A DNA stretch of 64,000 bases from Rhizobium sp. NRK18. GTDB lineage: Bacteria; Pseudomonadota; Alphaproteobacteria; Rhizobiales; Rhizobiaceae. Shown one piece after another: positions 1 to 8,029 of the stretch. The position numbers and the translations under genes are program-made. The notes under the pieces were generated by a model. It was not told where the DNA came from, ran no database searches, and worked only from the letters and a program-made list of their open reading frames with translations. The stretch covers positions 3,067,681 to 3,131,680 of the forward strand of contig NZ_JANFMV010000001.1 in assembly GCF_024385575.1 (NCBI RefSeq), in the 5' to 3' direction. Positions within the stretch are counted from its first letter, which is position 1. Each line of letters opens with the position of its first letter.

Positions 1-182
1 TCGTCGGCCGGCTGGAGCGCGGCGACGTGGCGCTGGAGGAATCCATTGCCATCTACGAGCGCGGCGAGGCGCTGAAGAAGCATTGCGAGAAACTGCTGAC
101 GGTCGCCGAAAAGCGTATCGAGAAGATCCGCCTCGACCGTTCCGGCCAGCCGCAGGGCGTCGAGCCGCTCGACGCCGAGTGA
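1..182 (+). CDS. xseB: Exodeoxyribonuclease VII small subunit, 3' end only
   Basis: Only the last 59 codons are present; the reading frame enters at base 3 and stops with TGA at 180-182. XseB is the small subunit that, in several copies, joins XseA to form exonuclease VII, a single-strand-specific nuclease. The visible part reads [20 protein letters not shown] followed by a lysine-rich helix and a short acidic tail, which is the usual XseB coiled-coil core (the LE-G-LE-SI-YE-G pattern). In rhizobial genomes xseB normally sits close to dxs, which here lies 4.4 kb downstream on the same strand, with an efflux operon in between. The identification is firm; the start lies outside the window. Confidence 0.9.
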   Translation, partial: VGRLERGDVALEESIAIYERGEALKKHCEKLLTVAEKRIEKIRLDRSGQPQGVEPLDAE

Positions 183-201
183 GCGGTTCTCCTTCCCCTT
201 C

Positions 202-1764
202 CTATTCCAAGGCGATTTCGATCGCCTCTTCCTGATCGCTGCTGCTTCCGGTCTTTGCCGGCTTGCGCAAGAGGAAGATCAGCGGCATCACCGCAATCGA
301 CATCAGCATCAGGAGCTTGAAGTCGTCGGCATAGGCGATGATCGTCGCCTGCAGCGAGACGATGCCGTCGAGCGCCGAGATGCCGCTCACCGTATGCGGG
401 TTGAGTGCGGCCGCCGCCGGCGCGTCGAAGGCGTGGTTGAACGGCGTGACGAAGGCCGAGATCTGCGCGTGGTTGATCTGGGTGTTCTGGACGAGAAGAG
501 CCGAGACCACGGCAATGCCGACGCTGGAACCGATATTGCGCGACAGATTGTAGATGCCCGTTCCTTCGCCGCGCATTTCGGCAGGCAGCGTCGCGAAGGC
601 GATCGTGGTCAGCGGCACGAACAGGAAACCGAGACCTGCGCCCTGGACGAAACCGACCCAGATGATCGTCCACTGGGAAATGTCCGGCGTCCACATGGTC
701 ATTTCGTACATGGCCCAGGCGGTAACCCCGAGTCCCGTCAACAGCAGATAGCGCGTATCGACCTTGCCGATCAGCCGGCCGACGAGGAACATGCAGGCCA
801 TCGTGCCGAGCCCGCGCGGGCCCATGACGATGCCGGCCGTGATAACGGGATATTCCATCAGCGTCTGCAGATAAGGCGTCATCAGCGCCAGCGAGGCGAG
901 ATAGGTGACGCCGATGACGAAGATGAACAGGATGCTGATCGCGAAATTGCGGTCGAGAAACAGCCTCGGATTGACGAAGGTTTTGTCTGCCGTGAACGTG
1001 TGGACGAGAAACAGGTAGAACGCCCCGCCGCAGACGATCGACTCGACGATGATTTCGCCTGACGAGAACCAGTCAAGCTGCTGGCCGCGGTCGAGCAGGA
1101 GCTGCAGCGCGCCGATGGCGACACTCAGCATGCCGAAGCCGAACCAGTCGAGCCGCGCCCTGGCGTCCACCTTGGTTTCCTTGACGAACATGCCGATGCC
1201 CATGAAGGCAAGTATGCCGATCGGGACGTTGATGTAGAAGACCCAGCGCCAGCTCAGATTCTCGGTGAGCCAGCCGCCGAGGACGGGACCGAGGACCGGC
1301 CCGACCATGACCGACACGCCGAACATGGCCATCGCCGAACCGCGTTCCTCGACGGAATATATGTCGAGCAGGATGCCCTGCGACAGCGGCACGAGCGACG
1401 CGCCGAACAGGCCCTGCAGCAGGCGAAAGCCGACGATCTGGGTCAGCGATTGCGCCAGACCGCAGAGGACGGATGCGGCAACGAAGCCGAAGATCGCGGT
1501 CGACAATACCCGCTTGCGGCCGAACTTGGCGGCGAGAAAGCCGGACGGCGGCGTCATGATCGCGGCGGCAACGATGTAGGATGTCAGAACCCAGTTGATC
1601 TGGTCGGCGCTGGCCGCGACGCTGCCCTGGATATAGGGCAGCGCGACGTTGGCGATCGTGGTGTCGAGCGCCTGCATGATGACGGCAAGGATGACGCAGG
1701 CGGCAATCGCACCGCGATTGGCCACCGGCTCGTCCACCGCTGCCATGGTGGCGGCATTACTCAT
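202..1764 (-). CDS. MFS drug efflux permease, DHA2 family (EmrB/QacA type)
   Basis: A 520-residue inner-membrane proton antiporter with about 14 predicted membrane segments. Family marks are LDTTIANVALPYIQ in helix 1, the motif-A loop GFLAAKFGRKRVL after helix 2, and GPVLGPVLGGWL (antiporter motif C) in helix 5. EmrB proteins pass hydrophobic drugs to a periplasmic adaptor and an outer-membrane channel. The start is the ATG at 1764, whose reading overlaps the end of the adaptor gene by 8 bases, suggesting translational coupling. An in-frame start further upstream would add residues that only shadow the adaptor's C-terminus. The operon order is marR-emrA-emrB. Substrates cannot be told from sequence. 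The C-terminal tail is acidic (DQEEAIEIALE). Confidence 0.93.
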   Translation of the reverse strand: MSNAATMAAVDEPVANRGAIAACVILAVIMQALDTTIANVALPYIQGSVAASADQINWVLTSYIVAAAIMTPPSGFLAAKFGRKRVLSTAIFGFVAASVLCGLAQSLTQIVGFRLLQGLFGASLVPLSQGILLDIYSVEERGSAMAMFGVSVMVGPVLGPVLGGWLTENLSWRWVFYINVPIGILAFMGIGMFVKETKVDARARLDWFGFGMLSVAIGALQLLLDRGQQLDWFSSGEIIVESIVCGGAFYLFLVHTFTADKTFVNPRLFLDRNFAISILFIFVIGVTYLASLALMTPYLQTLMEYPVITAGIVMGPRGLGTMACMFLVGRLIGKVDTRYLLLTGLGVTAWAMYEMTMWTPDISQWTIIWVGFVQGAGLGFLFVPLTTIAFATLPAEMRGEGTGIYNLSRNIGSSVGIAVVSALLVQNTQINHAQISAFVTPFNHAFDAPAAAALNPHTVSGISALDGIVSLQATIIAYADDFKLLMLMSIAVMPLIFLLRKPAKTGSSSDQEEAIEIALE

Positions 1765-2935
1765 TGGCGTAAGCAGGCCTCTTGCCGAGGAGGTTGTCGA
1801 CGAACTGCGGCAGTCCGCGCGCATGGCCGGTGTCGATATCGATCTCCGTGCTCATGCCCGCTCGCAGCGGCGGCTTGCCCTTGGTGTCATCGATCGAGAT
1901 GCGCATCGGGATGCGCTGGACGACCTTCACCCAGTTGCCGGACGAATTCTGTGCCGGAAGCAGCGAGAAGCTCGACTCGGAGGCCGGGCTCACACTGGCA
2001 ACCTTGCCGGTCCATTCGACGCCCGGATAGGCATCGACGCTGATCGTCACCGGCTGGCCGGGCTTCACATAGGTCAGCTGCGTTTCCTTAGGATTGGCCG
2101 CGATCCACATGTTCTCGGTGGAAACGAGCGAGAAAGCCGCCTGCGCGGCATCGAGGTAACTGCCGACCTGGACGGCGCTCACATTGGTGGCGATGCCGTC
2201 GAAGGGCGCGCGCACGACCGTATCGTCGAGCTGCCGCTTGGCATCATCGACAGCGGCCTTCGCCTGCAGGTAGACCGGATTTTGCTCGACCGGCGTATCG
2301 GCGTCGCCGCCGAGCTTGGCGAGCATTTCGGCGGCCTGCGCTTCGGCAACGATCACCTTCTGCTTGGCCGCGTCGAGATTATGCTTGGCCTGGTCGAATT
2401 CGGCATGCGAGGCGGTGTTCATCGACACCAGCTTCTGCTGCCGGTCGAAAGCCGACTGGTAATAGGGAAGATCCGCCTTGGCCTGGGCGATCTCCGCCTG
2501 CGCCTGACGATAGCTTGCCTGCAGGGTCAGAAGGTCGTTGCGGGCGGATTCGAGCTTTGCCTCAGCACCTTCGAGTGCGATCTGGAACGTGTCCGGCTTC
2601 AGGCGGAAGAGAACGTCACCTGCCTTCACCGTCTCGTTCTCGTGAACCTCGATCGACTGCACCGTGCCCGCCACATCCGTCGAAACGCCGACGATGTTGG
2701 CGGCGATATAGGCGTTGTCCGTGCTGACCTCCTGGCCACCAGTCACATAGACATAGCCGCCGACGACAAGGGCGATCGGCAACAGTGAGAACAGGACACG
2801 GCGGCGCGTGTTGCTGCGCGGCTTTTGCGCAGGGGGCCCTTGCTCGGGCGCCGGAGCCGCAGCGGCCTTTGCCGGCGCTTCGGCGGTCTCGATGTTTTCA
2901 TTGGCGGTCGGGCGCAAAGGGGTCGGTTCGCTCAT
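1757..2935 (-). CDS. HlyD/EmrA-family membrane fusion protein
   Basis: A 392-residue periplasmic adaptor for the adjacent MFS pump. The N-terminal 45 residues are rich in Ala, Pro and Glu and cytosolic, followed by one membrane anchor (about 47-66). Next come the half-motif STDNAYIAANIVGVSTDVAG, typical of EmrA, then a long alpha-hairpin of heptad-like Ala/Lys/Gln residues (about 120-220). The second lipoyl half (VRAPFDGIATNVSAVQVGSY) and a beta-barrel domain close the protein. It starts one base after the marR stop codon and its end overlaps emrB, so the three genes form one transcription unit. Function as the EmrA partner of the downstream permease is inferred from family and position. Confidence 0.93.
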   Translation of the reverse strand: MSEPTPLRPTANENIETAEAPAKAAAAPAPEQGPPAQKPRSNTRRRVLFSLLPIALVVGGYVYVTGGQEVSTDNAYIAANIVGVSTDVAGTVQSIEVHENETVKAGDVLFRLKPDTFQIALEGAEAKLESARNDLLTLQASYRQAQAEIAQAKADLPYYQSAFDRQQKLVSMNTASHAEFDQAKHNLDAAKQKVIVAEAQAAEMLAKLGGDADTPVEQNPVYLQAKAAVDDAKRQLDDTVVRAPFDGIATNVSAVQVGSYLDAAQAAFSLVSTENMWIAANPKETQLTYVKPGQPVTISVDAYPGVEWTGKVASVSPASESSFSLLPAQNSSGNWVKVVQRIPMRISIDDTKGKPPLRAGMSTEIDIDTGHARGLPQFVDNLLGKRPAYANE

Positions 2936-2936
2936 G

Positions 2937-3416
2937 TCAGTTTTCCTTGTCGGCCGTGCACCGGCAGGCCTCGACGAGATTGGACTTCATCGTTTCGAGC
3001 ATCTCGAAGAGCTTTTGACGATCTGCCGGGGATATGGATTTCAGGGCTTCGTTGCGTGTGGCGTCGCCGATGACACGCATGTCGCCAAGCAGGTCGCGCG
3101 CCTCTTCGGTCGTGAAGAGCAGCCAGATCCGTCGGTCGGTTTCGTGGCGCCGGCGCTGGACGAGGCCGCGCTCCATCAGTTTTTCGATGATCCGCTGCAA
3201 GGTAATCGGCTCGACGTCGATCATCTCGGCCAAAGCCTTCTGGTGAATGCCTTCATTTCGGGACAGGTAGGCAAGCGCCTGCCACTGGGACCGCGTCAAA
3301 CCGATGTGCCTCGCCTGCTGCTCAAAATGCTTGCGCAGCAGGCGAGCCACATCATGCAATAAAAATCCGAGTGTCGGATTGGTACCCAATCGTTTACGTC
3401 CTGAAAAAGTAAGCAT
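2937..3416 (-). CDS. MarR-family transcriptional regulator of the efflux operon
   Basis: A 159-residue winged-helix protein. The helix-turn-helix lies around residues 60-95 (QKALAEMIDVEPITLQRIIE) and the wing RRRHETDRRIWLLFTTE follows. This is the standard MarR pattern, close in style to SlyA/EmrR. It is the first gene of a marR-emrA-emrB unit, so it probably represses its own operon and is released by a pump substrate. A short palindrome overlaps the translation start region and could be its operator. The ATG at 3416 has only a poor, too-close ribosome site (AAGG); a TTG at codon 10 with CAGGA upstream is an alternative start. Family assignment is secure, the ligand unknown. Confidence 0.9.
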   Translation of the reverse strand: MLTFSGRKRLGTNPTLGFLLHDVARLLRKHFEQQARHIGLTRSQWQALAYLSRNEGIHQKALAEMIDVEPITLQRIIEKLMERGLVQRRRHETDRRIWLLFTTEEARDLLGDMRVIGDATRNEALKSISPADRQKLFEMLETMKSNLVEACRCTADKEN

Positions 3417-3417
3417 C

Positions 3418-3428
3418 CTTATGATAAG
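3418..3428. promoter_or_regulatory. Candidate MarR operator (CTTAT-G-ATAAG)
   Basis: A perfect 5-1-5 palindrome immediately upstream of the marR start codon, next to an AT-rich tract (about 3432-3444) that could hold the promoter. MarR proteins bind short palindromes of this kind in their own promoters. The functional reading is inference; only the symmetry is seen. Confidence 0.4.
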
Positions 3429-3581
3429 TAGACCTATATATTATTGGCCTCGCATCTGGCAAGTGGTCCGGGGCGGTAGACTGTCAATTTTTCGGAGGAA
3501 CAGCGTTCGGTTTTTCGCCCTATGCCTCGGCGCCGATGAAGGGTAGCGTTCGCCATCGACATCCAGAACGGAGTGAGCCCC

Positions 3582-4505
3582 ATGTCCTTCTTTCCCGGAA
3601 AGGATCCGGTTGCCGGAGACGCCTTTGCCTGCGACGCCATCGAGCAGCTGATCATCCCGCGCACCAGCGACATCGGCGGCTTCGAGGTTCGCCGCGCACT
3701 GCCGACGGCCCGGCGCCGGCTGGTCGGGCCGTTCATCTTCTTCGACCGCATGGGACCGGCGGTGCTGCGCGCCGGCGACGCGCTGGACGTCAAGCCGCAT
3801 CCGCATATCGGGCTTTCGACCGTCACCTACCTGTTCGACGGCGAGATCAAGCACCGTGACAGCCTGGGCACGGAAATGGTCATCGAGCCCGGCGACATCA
3901 ATCTGATGACGGCCGGCCGCGGCATCGTCCATTCCGAGCGCACGCCGGAAAAGCTGCGCGGCAATGCCTTCTCGATTTCCGGCCTGCAGACCTGGCTGAC
4001 GCTGCCCGACAACATGGAGGAGATCGATCCGGCCTTTGCCCACACGACCCGCGCCGACATGCCCGAGATCAATGCCGACGGCGCCCATGCGCGCGTCGTG
4101 ATCGGCAGCCTCGAAGGCCTTGCCTCGCCGGTGAAGGTGTTCTCCGACACGCTCTATGTGGATCTGACGCTCGAACCCGGCGCACGCTTTCCCTTTGCCG
4201 CGCAGGCGGAAGAGCGCGCCGCCTATATCCTTTCCGGCGATCTGATCGTCTCCGGCGACCGTTTCGCCAGCGACCAGCTTCTCGTCTTCCGGCCGGGCGA
4301 CGCGATCACCCTGCAAGCCGGCGAGCGCGGCTGCCACCTGATGCTGTTCGGCGGAGCGGCCATGTCGTCGAAGCGCTATATCTGGTGGAACTTCGTCTCC
4401 TCCTCCAAGGAACGCATCGAACAGGCGAAGGAAGAATGGCGCACCGGCCGCTTCGATATCGTGCCGGGCGACGAGGAGGAATTCGTGCCATTGCCGCAGG
4501 GGTGA
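3582..4505 (+). CDS. Pirin-family bicupin protein
   Basis: A 307-residue protein of the pirin family. The metal-site pattern is clear: HPHIGLSTVTYLFDGEIKH supplies two His ligands, and the following GDINLMTAGRGIVHSE supplies His and Glu. The second cupin half (about 170-270) is more degenerate, as is usual. Bacterial pirins such as YhhW act as quercetinase-like dioxygenases in vitro, and others modulate metabolic enzymes; the physiological role here is unknown. The ATG at 3582 is chosen because CGGAG lies 8 bases upstream. An in-frame GTG at 3573 would add three residues. The gene is divergent from marR and about 100 bp ahead of dxs on the same strand. Confidence 0.9.
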   Translation: MSFFPGKDPVAGDAFACDAIEQLIIPRTSDIGGFEVRRALPTARRRLVGPFIFFDRMGPAVLRAGDALDVKPHPHIGLSTVTYLFDGEIKHRDSLGTEMVIEPGDINLMTAGRGIVHSERTPEKLRGNAFSISGLQTWLTLPDNMEEIDPAFAHTTRADMPEINADGAHARVVIGSLEGLASPVKVFSDTLYVDLTLEPGARFPFAAQAEERAAYILSGDLIVSGDRFASDQLLVFRPGDAITLQAGERGCHLMLFGGAAMSSKRYIWWNFVSSSKERIEQAKEEWRTGRFDIVPGDEEEFVPLPQG

Positions 4506-4602
4506 CGAGGAAAAGCAAGACGGCACGGGGCGGCTTGTGCTAAGCCGTCATATTGAATATCGCTTCCGGCGCACCAGATAACGCTAAACGAGACCGCCGA
4601 AA

Positions 4603-6519
4603 TTGACCGAAATAGACACGCCTCTTCTGGACAGGATCACCATTCCCGCCGACCTGAAATCGGTGGAGGATGCGGATTTGCCGCAGCTCGCCCGCGAAGT
4701 GCGCGACGAGATGATCGAGGCTGTTTCGCGTACCGGCGGCCACCTTGGCGCTGGCCTCGGCGTCGTCGAGCTGACGATCGCCATCCACAAGGTCTTCAAC
4801 ACGCCTGACGACCGGCTGATCTTCGACGTCGGCCATCAGTGTTATCCGCACAAGATCCTGACCGGCCGGCGCGACCGCATCCGCACGCTGCGCCAGGAAG
4901 GCGGCCTGTCCGGCTTCACCCGCAGGGCCGAAAGCGAATACGATCCATTTGGTGCCGCGCATTCCTCGACGTCGATCTCGGCCGGCCTCGGCATGGCGGT
5001 CGCCGCCGAACTGGACCACAAGGACCGCAAGGTGATCGCCGTCATCGGCGACGGCGCGATGTCCGCCGGCATGGCCTATGAGGCGCTCAACAATGCCGGC
5101 GCGCTGGATGCACGGCTGATCGTGATCCTCAACGACAATGACATGTCGATTGCGCCGCCGACCGGCGCGATGAGCGCCTATCTCGCCCGCCTCGCCTCCG
5201 GCCGCACCTATATGGGCTTCCGGGAATTCGGCAAGAAGCTGACCGCCTATCTCGGCAAGAACATCGACCGGGCGATCACGCGCGCCGTCGAGCACGCCCG
5301 CGGCTATGTGACCGGCGGCACCATGTTCGAGGAAATGGGCTTCTACCATATCGGCCCGATCGACGGTCACTCCTTCGATCACCTTCTGCCGGTGCTGCGC
5401 AATGTGCGCGACAACCAGAAGGGCCCGGTCCTCATCCACGTCGTGACCCAGAAGGGCAAGGGCTATCCGCCGGCCGAAGAGGCCGCCGACAAGTATCACG
5501 GCGTCAACAAGTTCGACGTCATCACCGGCGCCCAGGCAAAGGCCAAGCCGAATGCACCGAGCTACACCTCCGTGTTTGCCAATGCGCTGGTGCAGGAAGC
5601 CGGTCTCGACGACAAGATCGTCGGGATTACCGCTGCCATGCCGTCGGGCACCGGCCTCGACAAGCTGGCCGAGGCCTTCCCTGCCCGCTGTTTCGACGTC
5701 GGTATTGCCGAGCAGCATGCCGTGACCTTCGCCGCCGGCCTCGCCGCCGAGGGCTACAAGCCGTTTGCGGCGATCTATTCGACCTTCCTCCAGCGCGCCT
5801 ACGACCAGGTCGTCCACGATGTGGCGATCCAGGGCCTGCCGGTGCGTTTCCCGATCGATCGGGCGGGTTTCGTCGGCGCCGACGGGCCGACCCATGCCGG
5901 CTCGTTCGACACGACCTTCCTTGCAACCCTGCCGAATTTCGTCGTCATGGCCGCCGCCGACGAGGCTGAGCTGAAGCACATGGTGCGCACCGCTGCAGCC
6001 TTCGACGAAGGCCCGATCTCGTTCCGCTATCCGCGCGGCGAAGGCGTCGGCGTCGAACTGCCGGAGCGCGGCCAGATCCTGGAGATCGGCAAGGGCCGGG
6101 TGATCAAGCAGGGCGCCAAGGTCGCCCTCCTTTCCTTCGGCACGCGGCTGGCCGAATGTCTGCTGGCTTCCGAAGAACTGGATGCCTCCGGCCTGCTGAC
6201 CACCGTTGCAGACGCCCGTTTCGCCAAGCCACTCGATCACGACCTGATCCGCCAGCTGGCCGCCCATCACGAAGTGCTCGTCACCATCGAGGAAGGCGCA
6301 GTCGGCGGCTTCGGCAGCCATGTCGCCCATTACCTCGCCAATGAAGGCCTGCTCGATACCGGCCTCAAATTCCGCTCCATGGTTCTGCCGGACATCTGGA
6401 TGGAACAGATGAAGCCGGAAACGATGTACAGCCGCGCCGGGCTCGACAAGGCCGGCATCGTATCGACCGTCTTCAAGGCACTTGGTCAGGACCGGGTGGA
6501 GAGCGGTTCGCGTGCCTGA
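4603..6519 (+). CDS. dxs: 1-deoxy-D-xylulose-5-phosphate synthase
   Basis: A 638-residue thiamine-diphosphate enzyme that condenses pyruvate and glyceraldehyde 3-phosphate in the first step of the MEP isoprenoid pathway. Marks: the N-terminal [35 protein letters not shown], the ThDP motif [18 protein letters not shown], and the transketolase-like [15 protein letters not shown] with C-terminal domain ending near residue 620. The length is typical for the family. The start is TTG at 4603 ([12 protein letters not shown]); no ATG is available in a better place, and rhizobial Dxs proteins start with a similar short leader. ispE, a later enzyme of the same pathway, lies at 55.4 kb. The identification is secure; the start is moderately so. 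Confidence 0.97.
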   Translation: MTEIDTPLLDRITIPADLKSVEDADLPQLAREVRDEMIEAVSRTGGHLGAGLGVVELTIAIHKVFNTPDDRLIFDVGHQCYPHKILTGRRDRIRTLRQEGGLSGFTRRAESEYDPFGAAHSSTSISAGLGMAVAAELDHKDRKVIAVIGDGAMSAGMAYEALNNAGALDARLIVILNDNDMSIAPPTGAMSAYLARLASGRTYMGFREFGKKLTAYLGKNIDRAITRAVEHARGYVTGGTMFEEMGFYHIGPIDGHSFDHLLPVLRNVRDNQKGPVLIHVVTQKGKGYPPAEEAADKYHGVNKFDVITGAQAKAKPNAPSYTSVFANALVQEAGLDDKIVGITAAMPSGTGLDKLAEAFPARCFDVGIAEQHAVTFAAGLAAEGYKPFAAIYSTFLQRAYDQVVHDVAIQGLPVRFPIDRAGFVGADGPTHAGSFDTTFLATLPNFVVMAAADEAELKHMVRTAAAFDEGPISFRYPRGEGVGVELPERGQILEIGKGRVIKQGAKVALLSFGTRLAECLLASEELDASGLLTTVADARFAKPLDHDLIRQLAAHHEVLVTIEEGAVGGFGSHVAHYLANEGLLDTGLKFRSMVLPDIWMEQMKPETMYSRAGLDKAGIVSTVFKALGQDRVESGSRA

Positions 6520-6610
6520 CGGCACCAGAAACTAACCTATCGGAAACCAAGGCCGTTCGGTTTCAACTAACCAGTTTCCTTGGCATTTTCTGAAATTCTT
6601 CCGGGTATTG

Positions 6611-6639
6611 TCCCTGTCAACAAAAAGAAATGACAGGGA
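6611..6639 (+). promoter_or_regulatory. 9-bp inverted repeat overlapping the ribosome-binding region of the next gene
   Basis: TCCCTGTCA at 6611-6619 and its exact complement TGACAGGGA at 6631-6639 are separated by 11 A-rich bases. The 3' arm contains the only purine-rich stretch (CAGGGA) ahead of the ATG at 6650. In RNA the pairing would hide that site. Regulation by this hairpin is inference. Confidence 0.45.
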
Positions 6640-6649
6640 AAATCAGACC

Positions 6650-6913
6650 ATGCTGAAACGGGGATTGCTGATCGCCGCGGCGGTGCTTGTCGCCGCGCCG
6701 GTCTTCGCCGAAGACTTTCCGGACCATGATCCGATGCTCGAGCGCATCATGATCGAACGCCTGCAGCCGAAGCTGCCGGAGCTCAGGCCGACCTTCGGCA
6801 TTCATGAACGCGCCCGCCTCGTCCACGCGGCCGTGCAGCACAAGCCGACGGGCCTGCACGCGCTGGCCGAGGAGGCCGAACCCGCCTATTACGGCCACAT
6901 TTCCTGGCTTTGA
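6650..6913 (+). CDS. Small exported protein of unknown function
   Basis: An 87-residue protein that I do not recognise. It begins with a clear signal peptide (MLKRGLLIAAAVLVAAPVFA, cleavage probably after AFA/AEDF near residue 20). A short mature domain of about 67 residues follows, rich in Glu, His and Leu, with no cysteine and no membrane segment. The ATG at 6650 is preferred over an in-frame ATG-like start at 6608, because the signal peptide begins there and CAGGGA lies 6-12 bases upstream. The gene stands alone between dxs and the convergent DUF4424 gene, and its ribosome-binding region lies inside an inverted repeat. Coding is supported by the signal peptide and high-GC third positions. 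Confidence 0.7.
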   Translation: MLKRGLLIAAAVLVAAPVFAEDFPDHDPMLERIMIERLQPKLPELRPTFGIHERARLVHAAVQHKPTGLHALAEEAEPAYYGHISWL

Positions 6914-6923
6914 AGCGCGGCCT

Positions 6924-7934
6924 TCAGGGCTGCGCAGAGCGCACCAGGAACAGCACATCGAGGTTCCGCTCCGGATAGAAATCCTGCTTGGTCATCTCGA
7001 AGGTGGTCGGCCCGGTCTTCTTGACGCCGTCGCCGCAGAAGCTGACGTAATTTTCAGGCGCGCCCTTGTCGATCGTCAGGTGGAAGGTGCCAATCGGACC
7101 GTTCCAGTTTGCACCCGTGGTCAGGATGTAGGACAGCCACTGCTCGGTGTAGAAGGGCTTGCCGGCATTCATGTCGGCGAGCGACTTGCGGCCGATCTTC
7201 TCGAATGTGTCGTCGAGGCAGTACTTGTCCTGATAGCGGCGGAACTCTTCGCTGCGCGTCCCGTCATAATGGAGATAGGCGACCTGTACCGTGCCGCCGA
7301 CGCTCGGGCGGTAGCGGTGCGACACGTGGACATCGGTACCGGCCGGAAACGTGGTGTTCCACCAGTAGACCGTCTTCAGCGTCCAGCTGGGCGTCAGATG
7401 CACCTTCATGCCGGTGCCGTCATTGTCGTATTCATCCGGCACGATCAGGCCCTTTGCCAACCAGTCCTCCTGCGTTTCCTTCGGCATGGCTTGCAGTGCC
7501 TTGAACGTCGCATCGGCGAAGGGCAGAAGCGGCACGCCTTTCGACTGTAGCTCCTCCGTCATATCGATGCCCGCGACATAGGCGCGCTGCTGCAGGCTCG
7601 CCTCGATCGGCTTGCCATCCTGGGTCACGGAAAACTCCAGGAAATTGGCATCGTCCGTGTCGTTCAGCGCGATGTTGGCGTCGATACCGCCCTCGATATC
7701 CGGCATCGGAAAGGCGACCATGCCGCGGACGTCCTTGTCGGAGCCGTTGTGGAAGGTGTAGTCGACCCGCACCTCTTCCTGCGAGATGAACAGATCCTCG
7801 CGGGCCATCGTCACGTCGTAGCTTTTCACGAAGGTCAGCCCGCCGGTGCCGAGCTCGCTCATCGAATCATTGGCTATCGCCGGCGCCACACACGCCAGCA
7901 GACCGGCCAGAAGAGCGCAATCGAAAACGCACAT
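6924..7934 (-). CDS. DUF4424-family exported protein
   Basis: A 336-residue protein with an N-terminal signal peptide (cleavage after APAIA, about residue 21). The mature start NDSMSELGTGGLTFVKSYDV and the pattern EDLFISQEEVRVDYTFHN are what I recognise as DUF4424, a family of periplasmic beta-rich proteins of unknown function common in proteobacteria. Four cysteines lie in the mature part, two in the C-terminal third (YCLDDTF, SFCGDGV). GGAGGGG sits correctly before the ATG. The gene is convergent with the small exported gene, 10 bases away. No enzymatic role can be proposed. Confidence 0.85.
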   Translation of the reverse strand: MCVFDCALLAGLLACVAPAIANDSMSELGTGGLTFVKSYDVTMAREDLFISQEEVRVDYTFHNGSDKDVRGMVAFPMPDIEGGIDANIALNDTDDANFLEFSVTQDGKPIEASLQQRAYVAGIDMTEELQSKGVPLLPFADATFKALQAMPKETQEDWLAKGLIVPDEYDNDGTGMKVHLTPSWTLKTVYWWNTTFPAGTDVHVSHRYRPSVGGTVQVAYLHYDGTRSEEFRRYQDKYCLDDTFEKIGRKSLADMNAGKPFYTEQWLSYILTTGANWNGPIGTFHLTIDKGAPENYVSFCGDGVKKTGPTTFEMTKQDFYPERNLDVLFLVRSAQP

Positions 7935-8029
7935 GGAACCCCTCCCCGCCCGAAAGACAATGCCGGGAACTTATCCAATTCCCGGCATTCGCAAAAGGTG
8001 GAGAATTTCGGCTCAGTGCCCTGCCGCCA

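Noticed and set aside
202..1824. Upstream start for the MFS permease at 1824
   Set aside because: The extra 20 residues (MRADCRSS...) only reflect the adaptor gene in another frame; the ATG at 1764 starts the conserved protein.
4540..6525. Long minus-strand open frame covering dxs (661 codons)
   Set aside because: It is the antisense shadow of dxs; the product has no family pattern and the plus strand carries all Dxs motifs.
6520..6605. Possible terminator after dxs (CCAAGG ... CCTTGG)
   Set aside because: The 6-bp arms are separated by about 25 bases and there is no U-run.
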